Part shown: positions 1-9,311 of the stretch, in pieces
Layout of the letters: each line of letters begins with the position of its first letter
How positions within the stretch are numbered: position 1 is the first letter of the stretch
Assembly (NCBI GenBank): GCA_903821335.1
Contig: CAIJKV010000267.1
Coordinates: 1-59,661, forward strand
Source: an uncultured beta proteobacterium
GTDB lineage: Bacteria > Pseudomonadota > Gammaproteobacteria > Burkholderiales > Burkholderiaceae_B
DNA: 59,661 nt
Reading direction: 5' to 3'
Notes under the pieces: model-generated
Databases searched by the model: none
Seen by the model: only the letters and a program-made list of their open reading frames with translations
What the model was told of the DNA's origin: nothing
Program-made: the position numbers and the translations under genes

Positions 1-1974
1 AGGGTCACCCACGGTGTCGCCGGTCACGGCTGCCTTATGGGCATCCGAACCTTTGCCGCCGTAGTGGCCTTCCTCAATGTATTTCTTGGCGTTGTCCCAG
101 GCACCGCCACCGGTGCACATGGAAATCGCGACGAACAGACCAGTCACGATCGTACCCATCAACAGGCCACCCAAGGCTGCAGGACCCAGCAACAAGCCGA
201 CCAAAATCGGCACGATGACAGGCAACAGCGAGGGGATGATCATTTCCTTGATGGCGGCAGTGGTCAGCATGTTCACGGCACGACCATATTCGGGCTTGCC
301 CGTCCCGTCCATGATGCCCTTGATGTCACGGAACTGACGGCGCACTTCTTCAACCACCGCACCCGCGCAGCGACCGACGGCTTCCATCGCCATCGCACCG
401 AACAGGTAGGGAATCAGGCCACCAATAAACAGACCGATAATGACCATGTGGTTGGACAGGTCGAAGGTCACCTTCATGCCCGCCGACTCCAGCGCATGGG
501 TATAGTCGGCAAACAAGACCAGCGAGGCCAGGCCTGCGGAACCGATTGCATAGCCCTTGGTGACAGCTTTGGTGGTGTTGCCCACCGCATCAAGCGGGTC
601 GGTCACATCACGCACCGACTGGGGCAAACCAGCCATCTCTGCAATACCACCGGCGTTATCGGTGATGGGGCCATAGGCATCGAGGGCAACCACGATACCA
701 GCCATCGACAGCATGGCCGTCGCGGCGATCGCGATGCCATAGATGCCGGCCAGCCAAAAGGAAGCATAGATTGCCATGCACACGAAAATCACGGGCCAGG
801 CTGTGGATTTCATCGACACGCCCAAACCGGCGATGATGTTGGTGCCGTGCCCCTGGCTCGAAGCCTGGGCAATATGCTTGACCGGCGCGTAATCGGTGCC
901 GGTGTAATACTCGGTGATCCAGACCAGGAGGGCCGTCAGCACCAGGCCAACCACCGTCGAACCAAACAGGCGCAATTTGCCGCCCGTGGCAAAGCCCAGT
1001 TCAGCCAGGACGTTGTCGGGCATCATCCAGTTGGTTGCGAAATAAAACGCGACGAGTGAAATCAAGCCAGCGATCACCAGGCCCTTGTACAGGGCAGGCA
1101 TCACGTTTTTCATGCCTGGCGTCGCTTTCACGAATGAGCAACCAACAATCGACGCGATGATCGAAATGCCACCCAGAACCAGCGGATAGATGACTGCCGT
1201 GCCGGCCGCGCCTTTGAGCATCATGGCACCGAGCACCATGGTCGCGATCAGCGTCACCGCGTAAGTTTCAAAGAGATCGGCGGCCATCCCTGCGCAGTCA
1301 CCCACGTTGTCACCGACGTTATCGGCAATCACGGCGGGGTTGCGTGGGTCGTCTTCCGGAATGCCGGCTTCGACTTTACCGACCAAGTCAGCACCAACGT
1401 CCGCGCCTTTGGTAAAGATGCCCCCGCCCAGACGGGCAAAGATCGAGATCAGGGAAGACCCAAACGCCAGGCCAATCAGGGGATGCAGCACCTGCGAAAG
1501 TGTCTGGGCCTGGCCAACCGACGCCAGGTACATATAGAACAAGCCCACACCGAGCAGCCCCAGGCCAACCACCAGCATACCGGTGATGGCGCCGCCCTTG
1601 AAGGCGACATTCAGGGCTTCGTTCATCCCCTTGGTCGCGGCTTGGGCCGTTCGCACGTTGGCGCGTACTGAGACATTCATGCCGATGAACCCACAGGCGC
1701 CCGACAGCACGGCACCCAGCACGAAGCCCACCGCCGTGATCCGGTCAAGGAACAGCGCAATCAATACAGCTAGAACAATGCCGACCACCGAGATCGTCTT
1801 GTACTGGCGAGACAGGTACGCGGCCGCGCCCTGCTGGATCGCATCCGCGATCTCGACCATCTTGGCGTTGCCCGTGCTTTGCTTGAGAATCCAGGATCGC
1901 ACCACGAACCCGTAGAGAACTGCGATTACGCCACAGCCAAGGGCAAAGTAAAGGCCCAGTGTTTCATTGCTCAT
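1..1974 (-). CDS. hppA: K+-independent proton-translocating membrane pyrophosphatase (3' end cut by window)
   Basis: The reverse strand reads open from an ATG at 1974 to base 1 (658 codons). The C-terminus lies outside the window; families of this type run to about 670-720 residues, so little is missing. The protein hydrolyses pyrophosphate and pumps protons across the inner membrane. Many hydrophobic segments are visible. The signature [13 protein letters not shown] followed by the [10 protein letters not shown] and DNVGDNVGD stretches gives the Mg-PPi site. The motif GNTTKA (around 566-583) has Lys where K+-dependent enzymes carry Ala, which predicts a K+-independent H+ pump. An AAGGAG sequence sits 9 bases before the ATG. 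The gene diverges from soluble ppa, so both PPi-consuming enzymes share one intergenic region. Confidence 0.96.
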   Translation of the reverse strand, partial: MSNETLGLYFALGCGVIAVLYGFVVRSWILKQSTGNAKMVEIADAIQQGAAAYLSRQYKTISVVGIVLAVLIALFLDRITAVGFVLGAVLSGACGFIGMNVSVRANVRTAQAATKGMNEALNVAFKGGAITGMLVVGLGLLGVGLFYMYLASVGQAQTLSQVLHPLIGLAFGSSLISIFARLGGGIFTKGADVGADLVGKVEAGIPEDDPRNPAVIADNVGDNVGDCAGMAADLFETYAVTLIATMVLGAMMLKGAAGTAVIYPLVLGGISIIASIVGCSFVKATPGMKNVMPALYKGLVIAGLISLVAFYFATNWMMPDNVLAELGFATGGKLRLFGSTVVGLVLTALLVWITEYYTGTDYAPVKHIAQASSQGHGTNIIAGLGVSMKSTAWPVIFVCMAIYASFWLAGIYGIAIAATAMLSMAGIVVALDAYGPITDNAGGIAEMAGLPQSVRDVTDPLDAVGNTTKAVTKGYAIGSAGLASLVLFADYTHALESAGMKVTFDLSNHMVIIGLFIGGLIPYLFGAMAMEAVGRCAGAVVEEVRRQFRDIKGIMDGTGKPEYGRAVNMLTTAAIKEMIIPSLLPVIVPILVGLLLGPAALGGLLMGTIVTGLFVAISMCTGGGAWDNAKKYIEEGHYGGKGSDAHKAAVTGDTVGDP

Positions 1975-2150
1975 GCTCTAAAACTCCTTGAAGTGTTGCC
2001 TCATTATTTTAAATTTTGGATATTGCACTTGCCGAACATTTTGCTCCTTTTTTTCAACCCAGGCGCGCAGGCGTGATGCCTGACGCTGTACCCTGTCATT
2101 CTGGGGTTTGTCTCACGTCAGCACCGAGCAAGGTGAGTATGTAACAGTTT

Positions 2151-2180
2151 GCAAAGAAATAGAGCGTTTTATTTCTTTGC
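2151..2180. repeat. Perfect 10-bp inverted repeat between hppA and ppa
   Basis: GCAAAGAAAT at 2151-2160 is exactly reverse-complemented at 2171-2180, with a 10-base spacer. It lies in the 265-bp divergent region. A TATATT at 2207-2212 could be the ppa -10 box, which would put the repeat just upstream of that promoter. It could be an operator or an RNA hairpin; I cannot assign a regulator. Confidence 0.6.
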
Positions 2181-2239
2181 TAACATCAGGGTATTCACTA
2201 GCATTCTATATTAATCAATCCCCTGTTTCTGGAGTTTGC

Positions 2240-2782
2240 ATGAGTCTCGACAACGTCAGCGCTGGCAAGAAATTGCCCGAGTCCTTCAACGTCATCATTG
2301 AAATTTCAATGAATGCGGATCCCATCAAATATGAAGTGGATAAAGAATCTGGCGCCATTTTTGTCGATCGTTTCATGGGTACTGCCATGCACTACCCCTG
2401 CAACTACGGCTACATCCCCAAGACCATCGCCGGCGACGGCGATCCGGTTGATGTGCTGGTGATCACGCCCTTCGCCGTAATCCCTGGCGTGGTGGTCAAG
2501 TGCCGCGCGCTTGGCGTGCTGCAGATGGAAGACGAGTCTGGCCAGGACGCCAAGCTGCTCGCCGTGCCGGAAGACAAGATCCTGCCCATCTATAGCCACT
2601 GGAAAGATGTCAATGACATCAACCCGATGCGCCTGAACGCCATCCAGCACTTCTTTGAACACTACAAAGATCTGGAAAAAGGCAAGTGGGTCAAGGTCGA
2701 GGGCTGGGGCGGCATCGAAGAAGCGCACAAGGAAATCATGGAAGGCCTCAAACGTTATCAGGACGAAGCCAACGCTGGCTGA
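2240..2782 (+). CDS. ppa: Inorganic pyrophosphatase (family I, soluble)
   Basis: A 180-residue cytoplasmic enzyme that hydrolyses PPi to two phosphates and so pulls biosynthetic reactions forward. Family I features are visible: YEVDKESG near residue 30, the HYPCNYGYIP block, and the metal-binding signature DGDPVDVLV with its three aspartates. The length is normal for bacterial hexameric Ppa. I chose the ATG at 2240 because GGAG lies 6 bases upstream and the protein then begins like known Ppa; a longer in-frame extension to 2108 has no ribosome site. It is divergent from the membrane pyrophosphatase and is followed by a strong hairpin. Confidence 0.97.
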   Translation: MSLDNVSAGKKLPESFNVIIEISMNADPIKYEVDKESGAIFVDRFMGTAMHYPCNYGYIPKTIAGDGDPVDVLVITPFAVIPGVVVKCRALGVLQMEDESGQDAKLLAVPEDKILPIYSHWKDVNDINPMRLNAIQHFFEHYKDLEKGKWVKVEGWGGIEEAHKEIMEGLKRYQDEANAG

Positions 2783-2801
2783 TCTGGCTTGCAGGGCGTT
2801 G

Positions 2802-2834
2802 CAGGGCGTAGCCGTCAAGTGCGGCTGCGCCCTG
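2802..2834 (+). terminator. Strong hairpin after ppa
   Basis: CAGGGCGTAGCCG (2802-2814) pairs with CGGCTGCGCCCTG (2822-2834) over 13 positions with one G-U pair and a 7-base loop. Only a weak T-rich stretch follows. The place and stability suggest the ppa transcript ends here. A tandem TTGCAGGGCG repeat overlaps its left side. Confidence 0.55.
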
Positions 2835-2905
2835 TTCACTTATGCGTCACAATATCCCTACGAAAAATTGCCCAAAGAGGCATCAACCCTCCCGGAGACA
2901 AATCC

Positions 2906-4012
2906 ATGCGACCAGGCACCACACACCCTTCACGTCCAATGCACCGCGCGGTTCGCGCCAGTGCTGCGGTCGCGCTTCTCGCCCTGGGCGTGGCGACGGC
3001 CCAGGCGCAAACTGCGATTCCCGCACTCAAGGCCGTCGCTCTTGACCAGCAGGCACTGACCGCCCCACTGACCATCGCCAAGCAAGGGAGTTTTTTCGTG
3101 GGGGGTCGTGACCTCCAGTCCGATACGCTGTCGACGCTGCCGGCTTACGCGAAAACGGGGACGATCACTGTTGACCAGATGTACACGCGCTACCAGATCC
3201 CGGCCTCAGCCAAGGACGTGTCGCTGGTCTTGATTCACGGCTGCTGTCTGACCGGCAAGACCTGGGAATCCACCCCAGACGGACGTATGGGCTGGGATGA
3301 GTATTTCGTGCGCCGGGGCTACCCCACCTATGTCATCGACCAGTCAGGCCGTGGCCGCTCGGCAGTGAATGCCACCGCCATGAACGCGACCAAGCTTGGG
3401 CAAGCCACCGCTGAACAGTTGCCTGTCGTATTCGCCGCCAGCCACGAGTCGGCCTGGGTCATTTTCCGCTTTGGGCCCCAATACCCCAAGCTCTTCGAGG
3501 GCCAGCAGTTTCCGGTCGCCTCGCAGAAAGCGCTATGGCAGCAGATGGTACCCGACTGGCTCAACGCAATGCCCACACCGAACCCAACGGTGCCAGCGCT
3601 CTCCCAGCTTTCAAAGCAGCTCAAAAAAACAGTCCTGATGAGTCATTCGCAATCTGGCATCTACCCCTTCCAGACCGCTTCGCTGGACACGACCGGTATC
3701 GCGGGCATCGTGTCGATCGAACCGGGCGCCTGTCCCGCAGCAACAGGAAACCTGACGCCGTACACCAAGATGCCCGTGATGGTTCTTTTTGGCGACTATG
3801 TTGAACTGGCGCCGCGCTGGGCCCCGCGTCTGGTGGCTTGCCGCGAGTTTGTGAAAAAGGTCAACGAAGCGGGCGGTCGCGCAGAGTTGCTGGTATTACC
3901 TGAAATCGGCATCAGGGGAAATACACATATGCTGATGCAGGACCTCAACAGTATCCAGATCGCGGACCTGCTGGGTTCCTGGATCGAACAGCGGGTGCTG
4001 ACGGCAAAGTAG
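2906..4012 (+). CDS. Exported alpha/beta-hydrolase (esterase-like)
   Basis: 368 residues from ATG 2906 (GGAG 8 bases upstream). The N-terminus is basic then hydrophobic and ends AQAQ, a likely Sec signal peptide cut before the mature domain, so the enzyme should be periplasmic. Hydrolase features in order: an oxyanion-loop HGCCLTGKTWE, a Tyr-Val-Ile-Asp-Gln-Ser-Gly-Arg-Gly strand/loop, a nucleophile elbow SHSQSG (Ser replaces the usual first Gly), a likely acid in SIEPGAC, and a catalytic His in GNTHMLMQD near the C-terminus. The substrate is unknown. It is convergent with the alcohol dehydrogenase, so it is probably not part of that operon. Confidence 0.85.
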   Translation: MRPGTTHPSRPMHRAVRASAAVALLALGVATAQAQTAIPALKAVALDQQALTAPLTIAKQGSFFVGGRDLQSDTLSTLPAYAKTGTITVDQMYTRYQIPASAKDVSLVLIHGCCLTGKTWESTPDGRMGWDEYFVRRGYPTYVIDQSGRGRSAVNATAMNATKLGQATAEQLPVVFAASHESAWVIFRFGPQYPKLFEGQQFPVASQKALWQQMVPDWLNAMPTPNPTVPALSQLSKQLKKTVLMSHSQSGIYPFQTASLDTTGIAGIVSIEPGACPAATGNLTPYTKMPVMVLFGDYVELAPRWAPRLVACREFVKKVNEAGGRAELLVLPEIGIRGNTHMLMQDLNSIQIADLLGSWIEQRVLTAK

Positions 4013-4021
4013 GGTCAGACG

Positions 4022-4041
4022 CCGCGTCGCAAGCGACGCGG
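4022..4041. terminator. 9-bp perfect hairpin between convergent genes
   Basis: CCGCGTCGC-AA-GCGACGCGG sits between the ends of the alpha/beta hydrolase and the Fe-alcohol dehydrogenase. There is no T-run, so it would be a hairpin used in both directions rather than a classic intrinsic terminator. Confidence 0.5.
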
Positions 4042-4047
4042 TGGCGA

Positions 4048-5187
4048 CTACATGGATTGCGTCAACAGCGCCGTGTAGTCCTCTTCCGTCGCAATACGTG
4101 GGTTGGTCTTGTGACAGTGATCCAGCATGGCGCTGGCGATGATTTTCGGGAACATGTCTGGCGTCACGCCCATCTCTTTCAAGCCCGCTGGCAAGCCCAG
4201 ACGCTGATTCAGCGCCTTGACTGCCGGGGCGACCTCGGCCGGGCCCGCAACGCCGATCGCTTGCGCGAGCCGGTCCATTTTTTTCGCTTTCTGCATCGAC
4301 TCGGCACTCTGGTTAAACGTGATCACCGCCGGCAGGAACATCGCGTTCAGCGTGCCGTGATGCAGGCGCGGGTTCAGGCCACCCAGCGCATGGCTCAGAC
4401 TGTGTACGGCACCCAACCCCTTCTGAAATGACATTGCGCCTTGCGTCGAGGCGCTCATCATGTGAAAGCGTGCCTCACGGTCGCCGGGATTTTTGGTGGC
4501 GCGCTCGATGTGCGCCCAACCTCGCCACAAACCGTCGATCGCGATGCCTTCGGCCGGAAAATTCAACGCGGGTGACATAAACGTCTCAAAACAATGTGTG
4601 ATCGCGTCCATGCCCGTGGCAGCTGTCAGCAGCGCTGGCAGACCGAGTGTCAATTCCGGATCACAGATGGCAGATTTCGGAACAATGTAAGGCGACAGGA
4701 TGCCCGCCTTGCGACCGTCATCCAGAATAATCATGGCGCCGCGCCCGACTTCGCTGCCAGTACCCGCCGTCGTTGGAATCGCAATCACGGGTGCTGTCGC
4801 CGCTGTGATTCTGGCCACGCCACCATCGACCGCGATGAAGTTCTTGAGTGGTCCTTCGTGCGTCGCGCAAACTGCCACGGCCTTGGCCAGGTCCATGGCC
4901 GAGCCTCCGCCCACGGCGATCAGGCCATCGAAATTCCCGGCACGATAAACCTCGAGGGCTGCGCGCACGGCGGCCTCTGTCGGGTTTGGCGGTGTCTGGT
5001 CAAACACGACCACCGCCGAGGCATTTTTAAGCTGTGCCAGCACACGGTCGACGAGACCGGCCGCACGAACACCCGCGTCGGTGACGATCATCGGTCGACT
5101 GATGCCGACACGGACGCACTCGTCCTGCAACAGGGAAATTGCCCCAAAATCGAATTGAATCTGGGTGATGTAATTGATCAATGCCAT
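4048..5187 (-). CDS. Iron-containing alcohol dehydrogenase
   Basis: 379 residues, group III (FucO/GbsB-like) alcohol dehydrogenase, usually NAD(P)-dependent. Visible motifs: GGGSAMDLAKAVA (nucleotide site, about residues 93-105), TTAGTGSEV, and the metal ligands in GMDAITHCFE (D194, H198), VHSLSHALGG (H262/H266) and LHHGTLNA (H276/H277); all four ligand positions are filled. It is the last gene of a leftward operon with tartrate dehydratase, SDR, Bug receptor and a DHDPS-like lyase, so it probably oxidises or reduces a hydroxy acid or semialdehyde in that pathway. The exact substrate cannot be read from sequence. Confidence 0.92.
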   Translation of the reverse strand: MALINYITQIQFDFGAISLLQDECVRVGISRPMIVTDAGVRAAGLVDRVLAQLKNASAVVVFDQTPPNPTEAAVRAALEVYRAGNFDGLIAVGGGSAMDLAKAVAVCATHEGPLKNFIAVDGGVARITAATAPVIAIPTTAGTGSEVGRGAMIILDDGRKAGILSPYIVPKSAICDPELTLGLPALLTAATGMDAITHCFETFMSPALNFPAEGIAIDGLWRGWAHIERATKNPGDREARFHMMSASTQGAMSFQKGLGAVHSLSHALGGLNPRLHHGTLNAMFLPAVITFNQSAESMQKAKKMDRLAQAIGVAGPAEVAPAVKALNQRLGLPAGLKEMGVTPDMFPKIIASAMLDHCHKTNPRIATEEDYTALLTQSM

Positions 5188-5353
5188 GGTGACTGCCTCC
5201 GGGGTGATTGTTTTTCTAGTTATCCAGACTTTACGTCAAAGTATGCGTGGCACAAAATGAACCAGGCCGCCGGCTCTTGACGAGACACGGCGGCCTGGGG
5301 ATGGACGACCGGCATGCCGTCCATGACTGGCCGGCCTGCCGAGGACGAGGCGC

Positions 5354-6520
5354 TCAGGAACCGGCCAGCGCCTTCATCTCGGCGTAAAGGTCGGCCTTGC
5401 CTTCAAAACCGATGCCTGGCAGTTCGGGCAACGTCACGTAGCTGTTCTCAACCTTGACGCCATCCGGAAACCCGCCATAGGGCTGGAACAGGTCCGGATA
5501 GCTTTCGTTGCCACCCAAACCCAGTCCAGCCGCGATCGCCAGTGACATTTGGTGCCCGCCATGCGGCACGCAACGCGTTGGTGACCAGCCATGCTCTTTG
5601 AGCATATCCAACGTGCGCAAATATTCCACCAGACCATACGCCAGCGCACAGTCGAATTGCAGCCAGTCGCGATCAGGGCGCATGCCGCCATAACGGATCA
5701 GGTTGCGGGCATCTTGCATGGAAAACAGGTTTTCGCCGGTAGCCATCGGCTTGTCATAGTGGTTGGCAAGCTCGGCCTGCAGCGCGTAGTCGAGCGGGTC
5801 GCCCGCCTCTTCGTACCAGAACAGGTCATACTGGGACAGCGCCCTGGCATATTCAACCGCCGTCTTCAGGTCAAAACGGCCATTGGCGTCGACCGCGAGG
5901 CGCTGGCCGGGCGCAAGTAACTTGAGCACCGCCTCAATGCGCTTGCAATCTTCGGCAAGAGACGCGCCGCCAATTTTTTTCTTTACCACCGAATAACCAC
6001 GATCCAGATAGCTTTGCATCTCGCGTGTCAAACCTTCGATCCCCTGGCCTGGCCAGTAATAGCCGCCGGCGGCGTACACAAACACCTTGCGATTTGCTTG
6101 ACCATCTCCGTAGCGGTTAGCCAGTAACTGGTACAGCGGCAGGCCTTCGATCTTTGCGACGGCGTCCCAGACAGCCATGTCTATCGTACCGACCGCGACC
6201 GAGCGCTCTCCGTGTCCACCGGGCTTTTCGTTGGTCATCATCGTGTCCCAGATCTTGTGGGGGCACAACACACCACGGTCATCAAGCAGGCTCTCGGGCG
6301 CAGCTTGCGTGACACGGGGAATAAACCGTTCACGCATCAGTGAACCCTGACCATAACGTCCATTGGAATTAAAACCATAGCCAATCACTGGCTTGCCGTC
6401 ACGGATCACATCCGTCACGACCGCGACCAGACTCAAGGTCATTTTCGAGAAATCAATATAGGCGTTACGGATGTTGGACTTGATGAAACGAGTGGATTCG
6501 CGGATTTCGACGATTTTCAT
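5354..6520 (-). CDS. tarD: D(-)-tartrate dehydratase, enolase superfamily (mandelate racemase subgroup)
   Basis: 388 residues, the length of Bradyrhizobium TarD, and I recognise close similarity throughout (NIRNAYIDFSKMT, VIGYGFNSNGRYGQG, NEKPGGHGERSVAVGTID). TarD dehydrates D-tartrate to oxaloacetate. Catalytic features are in place: the KxK pair K180/K182 in VVKKKIGG, metal ligands D211 (VDANGRFD), E237 (WYEEAGDP) and E263 (TGENLF), and the general acid/base His in CVPHGGHQMS (H320 or H323). It lies between SDR (upstream) and Fe-alcohol dehydrogenase in a leftward operon whose first genes encode a lyase and a solute receptor. TarD homologues are specific enough that D-tartrate is the leading substrate, but an epimeric sugar acid remains possible. 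Confidence 0.9.
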   Translation of the reverse strand: MKIVEIRESTRFIKSNIRNAYIDFSKMTLSLVAVVTDVIRDGKPVIGYGFNSNGRYGQGSLMRERFIPRVTQAAPESLLDDRGVLCPHKIWDTMMTNEKPGGHGERSVAVGTIDMAVWDAVAKIEGLPLYQLLANRYGDGQANRKVFVYAAGGYYWPGQGIEGLTREMQSYLDRGYSVVKKKIGGASLAEDCKRIEAVLKLLAPGQRLAVDANGRFDLKTAVEYARALSQYDLFWYEEAGDPLDYALQAELANHYDKPMATGENLFSMQDARNLIRYGGMRPDRDWLQFDCALAYGLVEYLRTLDMLKEHGWSPTRCVPHGGHQMSLAIAAGLGLGGNESYPDLFQPYGGFPDGVKVENSYVTLPELPGIGFEGKADLYAEMKALAGS

Positions 6521-6565
6521 GTTGAGCAGTTGGGTTGAAAGCTTGGTTAAACGCTATGGTAAAAA

Positions 6566-7264
6566 TCAACGCGGCAGGGATGCGCCGCCGCAAATTTGAA
6601 TGTCCTGCCCGGTGATGGCGTCCGCCGCCGGCGACAACAAGTACGCTGCCAGGGATGCAATTTCCTCGGGCCGTATCAATCGGCCCAGTGGCGGCAACTT
6701 GGGTGGGGCCGCTTGGCGCGCCGGGTCTGCCAGCATGGCCGTCTCAGTTGCTGCGGGAGAGATCACATTGACCGTCACACCGTCGGCGATCATCTCGGCT
6801 GCCCAACTCCGCGCCAGGGCGATCAGTGCCGCCTTGGTCGCGGCGTACTGGCTGCGACCCGCCAATCCCTGCGCGACCCGGCTACCGATCAATACAATGC
6901 GGCCGCGACCGCGCCGCGCCATCCTGGGCGCCAGCACATTGGCAAGGCGCGTCAGTGACGCCACATGCAGTCTCCACATCAAGTCCAGGTCAGCGACCTC
7001 AAGCGCACCCAGCTCGGCGACACGCAGCACACCCGCGCAGTGAACCAGCGCGTCGACCTGGCCCAGCAAACCGGCCGCACCCTCGGTGATCTGGGCATCC
7101 GTCAGGTCCACACGGACGGCCTCGAAGTCAGGATGCGTGATCGCGGCAGGCGCGATGTCAAACCCGATCACCTTCCAGTTCGCAGCCAGCAAATACTGTG
7201 CAATCGCCAGTCCGATTCCAGAACTGGTCCCGGTGACCAACACCCGTTGACGCTCACTCTGCAC
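6566..7264 (-). CDS. SDR family oxidoreductase
   Basis: About 232 residues. Short-chain dehydrogenase features: TGTSSGIG cofactor loop near the N-terminus, HCAGV in place of NNAG, catalytic Ser in IGSRVA, and YAATK (Tyr/Lys). The C-terminal CGGASLPR is typical. The start is a GTG at 7264 preceded by AAGGA seven bases upstream; a TTG at 7282 is an in-frame alternative. Either way the 5' end overlaps the stop of the Bug gene, so the two are probably translationally coupled. Substrate unknown; operon context points to a hydroxy-acid intermediate. Confidence 0.88.
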   Translation of the reverse strand: MQSERQRVLVTGTSSGIGLAIAQYLLAANWKVIGFDIAPAAITHPDFEAVRVDLTDAQITEGAAGLLGQVDALVHCAGVLRVAELGALEVADLDLMWRLHVASLTRLANVLAPRMARRGRGRIVLIGSRVAQGLAGRSQYAATKAALIALARSWAAEMIADGVTVNVISPAATETAMLADPARQAAPPKLPPLGRLIRPEEIASLAAYLLSPAADAITGQDIQICGGASLPR

Positions 7265-8216
7265 GAATATTTCCTTCGACAATGATCTGCTTGGCGCGTG
7301 CCATGTCCGCCTTCTGGAAATCGGCGAAGTCCTGGCGCGTGCCAGGCGTCATCAGCAGACCCTGCTCGCTTAATTTGGGGCCCATCGACGCAAGCGCTTT
7401 GTTCACCTCAGCGTTCAGGTACTCGGCGATGGGTGTAGGCATCTTGGCGGGGGCCCACAACCCGTACCAACTGTAGAACGCGTAGCCTTTGATGGTTTCA
7501 CCCACGGTCGGAATCTCGGGCATGCTGGGCACGCGACTCTCGGACGTGACGGCCAGCACTCTTAACTGGCCTGCCTTGGCAAAGCCCGCTGAACCGAGGA
7601 TTGGATCGATGAAGCCCTCGATGCGCCCGCCTATCAAGTCGTTATAGGCGGGTGACGATCCTTTGTATTGGATGACGGTGTAGTCCATGCCGCTGTCGCG
7701 CTTGAGCAACTCGGTCGACAGGTGGCCCGCCGAGGCCAGGGAACCAATTGCGAAGGAAAGCTTGCCAGGGTTGGCCTTTGAATAGGCGATGAGTCCCGCC
7801 ATGTCCTTTGCCGGCAAATCCTTGTTTACCGCGACAGCCAGGGGTGCCTTGGCAACCAGGGCGACAGGCTGAAAATCCGCATCCACGTCATAGACCACAC
7901 CTTTGACAACCATCGGCGCCGTTGCAAATGTCGACGCACTGAACAGAAGGGTATAGCCGTCCGGATTGGCGCGTGCGACGGCGTTGGCGCCGATGACCCC
8001 ACCTGCGCCGGCGCGGTTTTCGACAATGAAAGACTGTCCCGTCTGTTCACCCAGTTTCTGGGCCAGCAGGCGCCCGACCGTATCCAGTGTCCCACCTGGC
8101 GGAAACGGGATCACCACGGTTACCGCATGCGTCGGATAATTTTGGGCGCACACATTCACCGTCATGCCGAGCCCTGACGCTGCGACCAGCATCGCGAATA
8201 ACTGCTTGATGTTCAT
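7254..8216 (-). CDS. Bug-family (TctC-like) periplasmic tricarboxylate-type receptor
   Basis: 320 residues from ATG 8216, with AAGGGGAG upstream. The signal peptide ends VNVCAQ. The mature protein begins with the family hallmark VTVVIPFPPGGTLDTVGR, with the usual Asp that contacts a carboxylate ligand, then NRAGAGGVIGAN and NPDGYTLLF. Bug proteins bind carboxylic acids in the periplasm and hand them to TctAB or, as orphans, to unknown partners. No tctA/tctB is present here. Position between the lyase and the SDR/tartrate dehydratase genes suggests the ligand is the same acid (perhaps tartrate); that is inference. Confidence 0.93.
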   Translation of the reverse strand: MNIKQLFAMLVAASGLGMTVNVCAQNYPTHAVTVVIPFPPGGTLDTVGRLLAQKLGEQTGQSFIVENRAGAGGVIGANAVARANPDGYTLLFSASTFATAPMVVKGVVYDVDADFQPVALVAKAPLAVAVNKDLPAKDMAGLIAYSKANPGKLSFAIGSLASAGHLSTELLKRDSGMDYTVIQYKGSSPAYNDLIGGRIEGFIDPILGSAGFAKAGQLRVLAVTSESRVPSMPEIPTVGETIKGYAFYSWYGLWAPAKMPTPIAEYLNAEVNKALASMGPKLSEQGLLMTPGTRQDFADFQKADMARAKQIIVEGNIRAE

Positions 8217-8245
8217 TTGTTGTCTCCCCTTGCGTTCAATCACAT

Positions 8246-9178
8246 TCAACGCTTGAGCAACCCTGCGTTGGCAACCGCGGCGCGCAACCGCGCGATCTCG
8301 GCCTCGGTTGGAGCTTCTGTGGGTGGACGCACGGTGGGCGCGTCCAGCACGCCGGCGAGATACATGCCCATTTTCATGCGTGCATGCGCCTCGCCAGTGG
8401 GTTCTCCGCCTCCGTAGACCGCGTCCTTGAGCGGCGTGATCAACGCCTGGACCTGCATGGCGCGCTTGAGGTCTCCTGCCTGGACGGCTTCCCAGAGATC
8501 ATTGATCAGACTAGGAATGAAGGTTGCAAAACCGACCAGCGCACCATCCACGCCCTGCACCATGGAGGCGAGCAGGTACTCATCGTGGCACGTCAGGATC
8601 GCCTTCGTGGCATCGGCGGCTCGGATCGCCGCGATGTCGGCTGCATACTTGTTCATGTCCCGCTGTCCGACTTTGAATGCCTGCACATAAGGCAGTCGGG
8701 CCAATTCAGCGAGCGTCGCCGACGAGTATGAAGCACGGGTCCACGCGGGGTAGACGTGGGCCACCAGGTCAAGTCCGACCGTCGAAATATTTTCAAAATA
8801 GCGCGTGACGTGATCGGGGCGAAAGCCAAAACGCAGCCAATGGTGGGGGGGCATGACATCCAGTCCCTTGGCGCCAGCGTCACGGGCCATCTGCGCCTGC
8901 TCTTTCGCGTCGCGCAGCCCTTCGCACACCACTGAGGAGATCACCGGCAATATGCCCTCAAGCTCGCTGGCCACAATACGCGTCACTTCGGCGCGTTCGC
9001 GCGGGGTCAGTGAAAAAACCTCGCCCGTATGACCGTTTGTCATCACGGCAACCACCCCTGGTTGCGTAGCCAGCCACGCCGCATGCGTGCGCAGCGCGGC
9101 TTCATCGATCTTGTAATCGACGGTGAATGGGCAGGCGATGGCGGGAATAATGCCCCGATAGTGATTGATTGTTGGCAC
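8246..9178 (-). CDS. Dihydrodipicolinate synthase/N-acetylneuraminate lyase family protein
   Basis: 310 residues, a class I pyruvate-type aldolase barrel. Features: GHTGEVFSLTPRER (the GTTGE-like pyruvate loop), a Schiff-base Lys in AFKVGQRD, and CHDEYLL. The catalytic Tyr that precedes Pro by three places in classical DapA (YNVP) is His here (HVYPAWT), so this is unlikely to be lysine-biosynthetic DapA. The start is GTG 9178 with GGAGAC 4 bases upstream; no ATG fits. It is first in the leftward operon (29 bases to the Bug gene) and divergent from LysR, so a keto-acid lyase or dehydratase in sugar/hydroxy-acid catabolism is likely. Confidence 0.87.
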   Translation of the reverse strand: MPTINHYRGIIPAIACPFTVDYKIDEAALRTHAAWLATQPGVVAVMTNGHTGEVFSLTPRERAEVTRIVASELEGILPVISSVVCEGLRDAKEQAQMARDAGAKGLDVMPPHHWLRFGFRPDHVTRYFENISTVGLDLVAHVYPAWTRASYSSATLAELARLPYVQAFKVGQRDMNKYAADIAAIRAADATKAILTCHDEYLLASMVQGVDGALVGFATFIPSLINDLWEAVQAGDLKRAMQVQALITPLKDAVYGGGEPTGEAHARMKMGMYLAGVLDAPTVRPPTEAPTEAEIARLRAAVANAGLLKR

Positions 9179-9311
9179 GAAAGTCTCCGATGGATTGACT
9201 GAACACCGCAAAGTGTTTGAACAGCTTGATGACAGGAGTAAATTGTGAGCGCCACGGCAACTTCTTGCCAATGCTATTTTTTCCTGCTTCCATGCCTTCA
9301 AAGCATCACCC

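Noticed and set aside
37-1059. A long open frame on the + strand opposite the membrane pyrophosphatase gene
   Set aside because: Its translation is His/Gln/Arg-rich with no family similarity; it is the antisense shadow of hppA, whose own frame has clear motifs.
8246-9178. dapA (lysine biosynthesis)
   Set aside because: The catalytic Tyr motif is altered and the gene is in a catabolic operon under LysR.
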